A DNA stretch of 64,000 bases, taken from positions 1-64,000 of the forward strand of contig URDX01000002.1 of assembly GCA_900546695.1 (NCBI GenBank). The letters run 5' to 3'. Origin of the DNA: an uncultured Eubacteriales bacterium. Lineage in GTDB: Bacteria; Bacillota; Clostridia; Oscillospirales; CAG-272. Made by a program: the position numbers and the translations under genes. The notes beneath the pieces are model-generated. The model searched no databases and had not been told where the DNA came from. It was given only the letters and a program-made list of their open reading frames with translations. Shown here in pieces: positions 63,917 through 64,000 of the stretch (within the stretch, counting starts at the first letter, position 1; each line of letters opens with the position of its first letter).

Positions 63917-64000
63917 ATGCAGAAAACAAATCTGACGCAGAGACTGATAGCGACCGATCTTTTGTCGATAGGCGCGGTGTTCTTCCGTCCCGACGAGCCC
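63917..64000 (+). CDS. pyrE: orotate phosphoribosyltransferase, start only
   Basis: 28 codons up to the window end, from ATG 63917 behind AAGGAGGAGAAG. The text ATDLLSIGAVFFRPDEP matches the N-terminus of PyrE, and the place after pyrF fits. It makes OMP from orotate and PRPP. Confidence 0.85.
   Translation, partial: MQKTNLTQRLIATDLLSIGAVFFRPDEP

Overview
The window looks like the chromosome of a low-motility-signature Firmicute of the class Clostridia, most likely a gut Oscillospirales/Ruminococcaceae relative. This is inferred from an agr-type peptide signalling locus, LytTR regulation, a PyrR-type pyr attenuator, sigma-A promoters of the TTGACA-17-TATAAT kind, AGGAGG ribosome sites, lipoprotein-anchored binding proteins and moderate GC. 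No rRNA, tRNA, CRISPR array or intact transposase was seen.

0-6.1 kb: an AAA ATPase of the DUF4143 type, then a complete agr-like quorum-sensing island: LytTR response regulator, GHKL sensor kinase, a LytTR-type tandem operator, a short AgrD-like peptide and the AgrB processing protease, followed by a DUF3267 membrane zincin. The island is bracketed by two broken copies of the 3' end of a methionyl-tRNA synthetase gene. 6.2-8.1 kb: HTH membrane regulator plus lipoprotein, and a GNAT acetyltransferase.

8.3-19.4 kb: an unfamiliar, probably operonic biosynthetic cluster read in one direction from a strong promoter: PF14907-type nucleotidyltransferase, acyl carrier protein, GT-A glycosyltransferase, acyl-adenylate ligase, a pair of ABC exporters, a BtrH-like protein, a xylose-isomerase-like TIM barrel and a truncated pyruvate-kinase-like enzyme. 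A dCMP deaminase and a dTMP-kinase-like protein follow. This is the best candidate for an undescribed pathway, presumably assembling and exporting an acylated, glycosylated small molecule.

20.6-36.4 kb: housekeeping genes (thiN, ispD, ispF, rpe) and cell-surface proteins (phosphodiester glycosidase, a large anchored protein) mixed with much gene decay: a TfoX-N gene and a Gp37/Gp68-like gene each stopped by one TAG at an expected Gln, a lacZ with an internal deletion, and several unidentified remnants.

36.4-59.6 kb: gapA, an orphan sensor-like protein, a branched-chain amino-acid ABC importer (liv), a zinc-ribbon membrane protein, a patatin, pyruvate kinase, an rbs-type sugar importer preceded by a structured leader, an NSS-family transporter, an EamA exporter, and an operon pairing a ribokinase-like PfkB enzyme with an HTH-ADP-ribosylglycohydrolase fusion. 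The liv binding protein is circularly permuted: its two halves appear in swapped order behind one signal peptide. A modular hairpin repeat with compensatory base changes lies at the 3' ends of three transcription units.

59.8-64 kb: the pyrimidine operon pyrC-pyrK-pyrD-pyrF-pyrE (the last cut by the window end) behind a consensus promoter and a PyrR-type attenuator.
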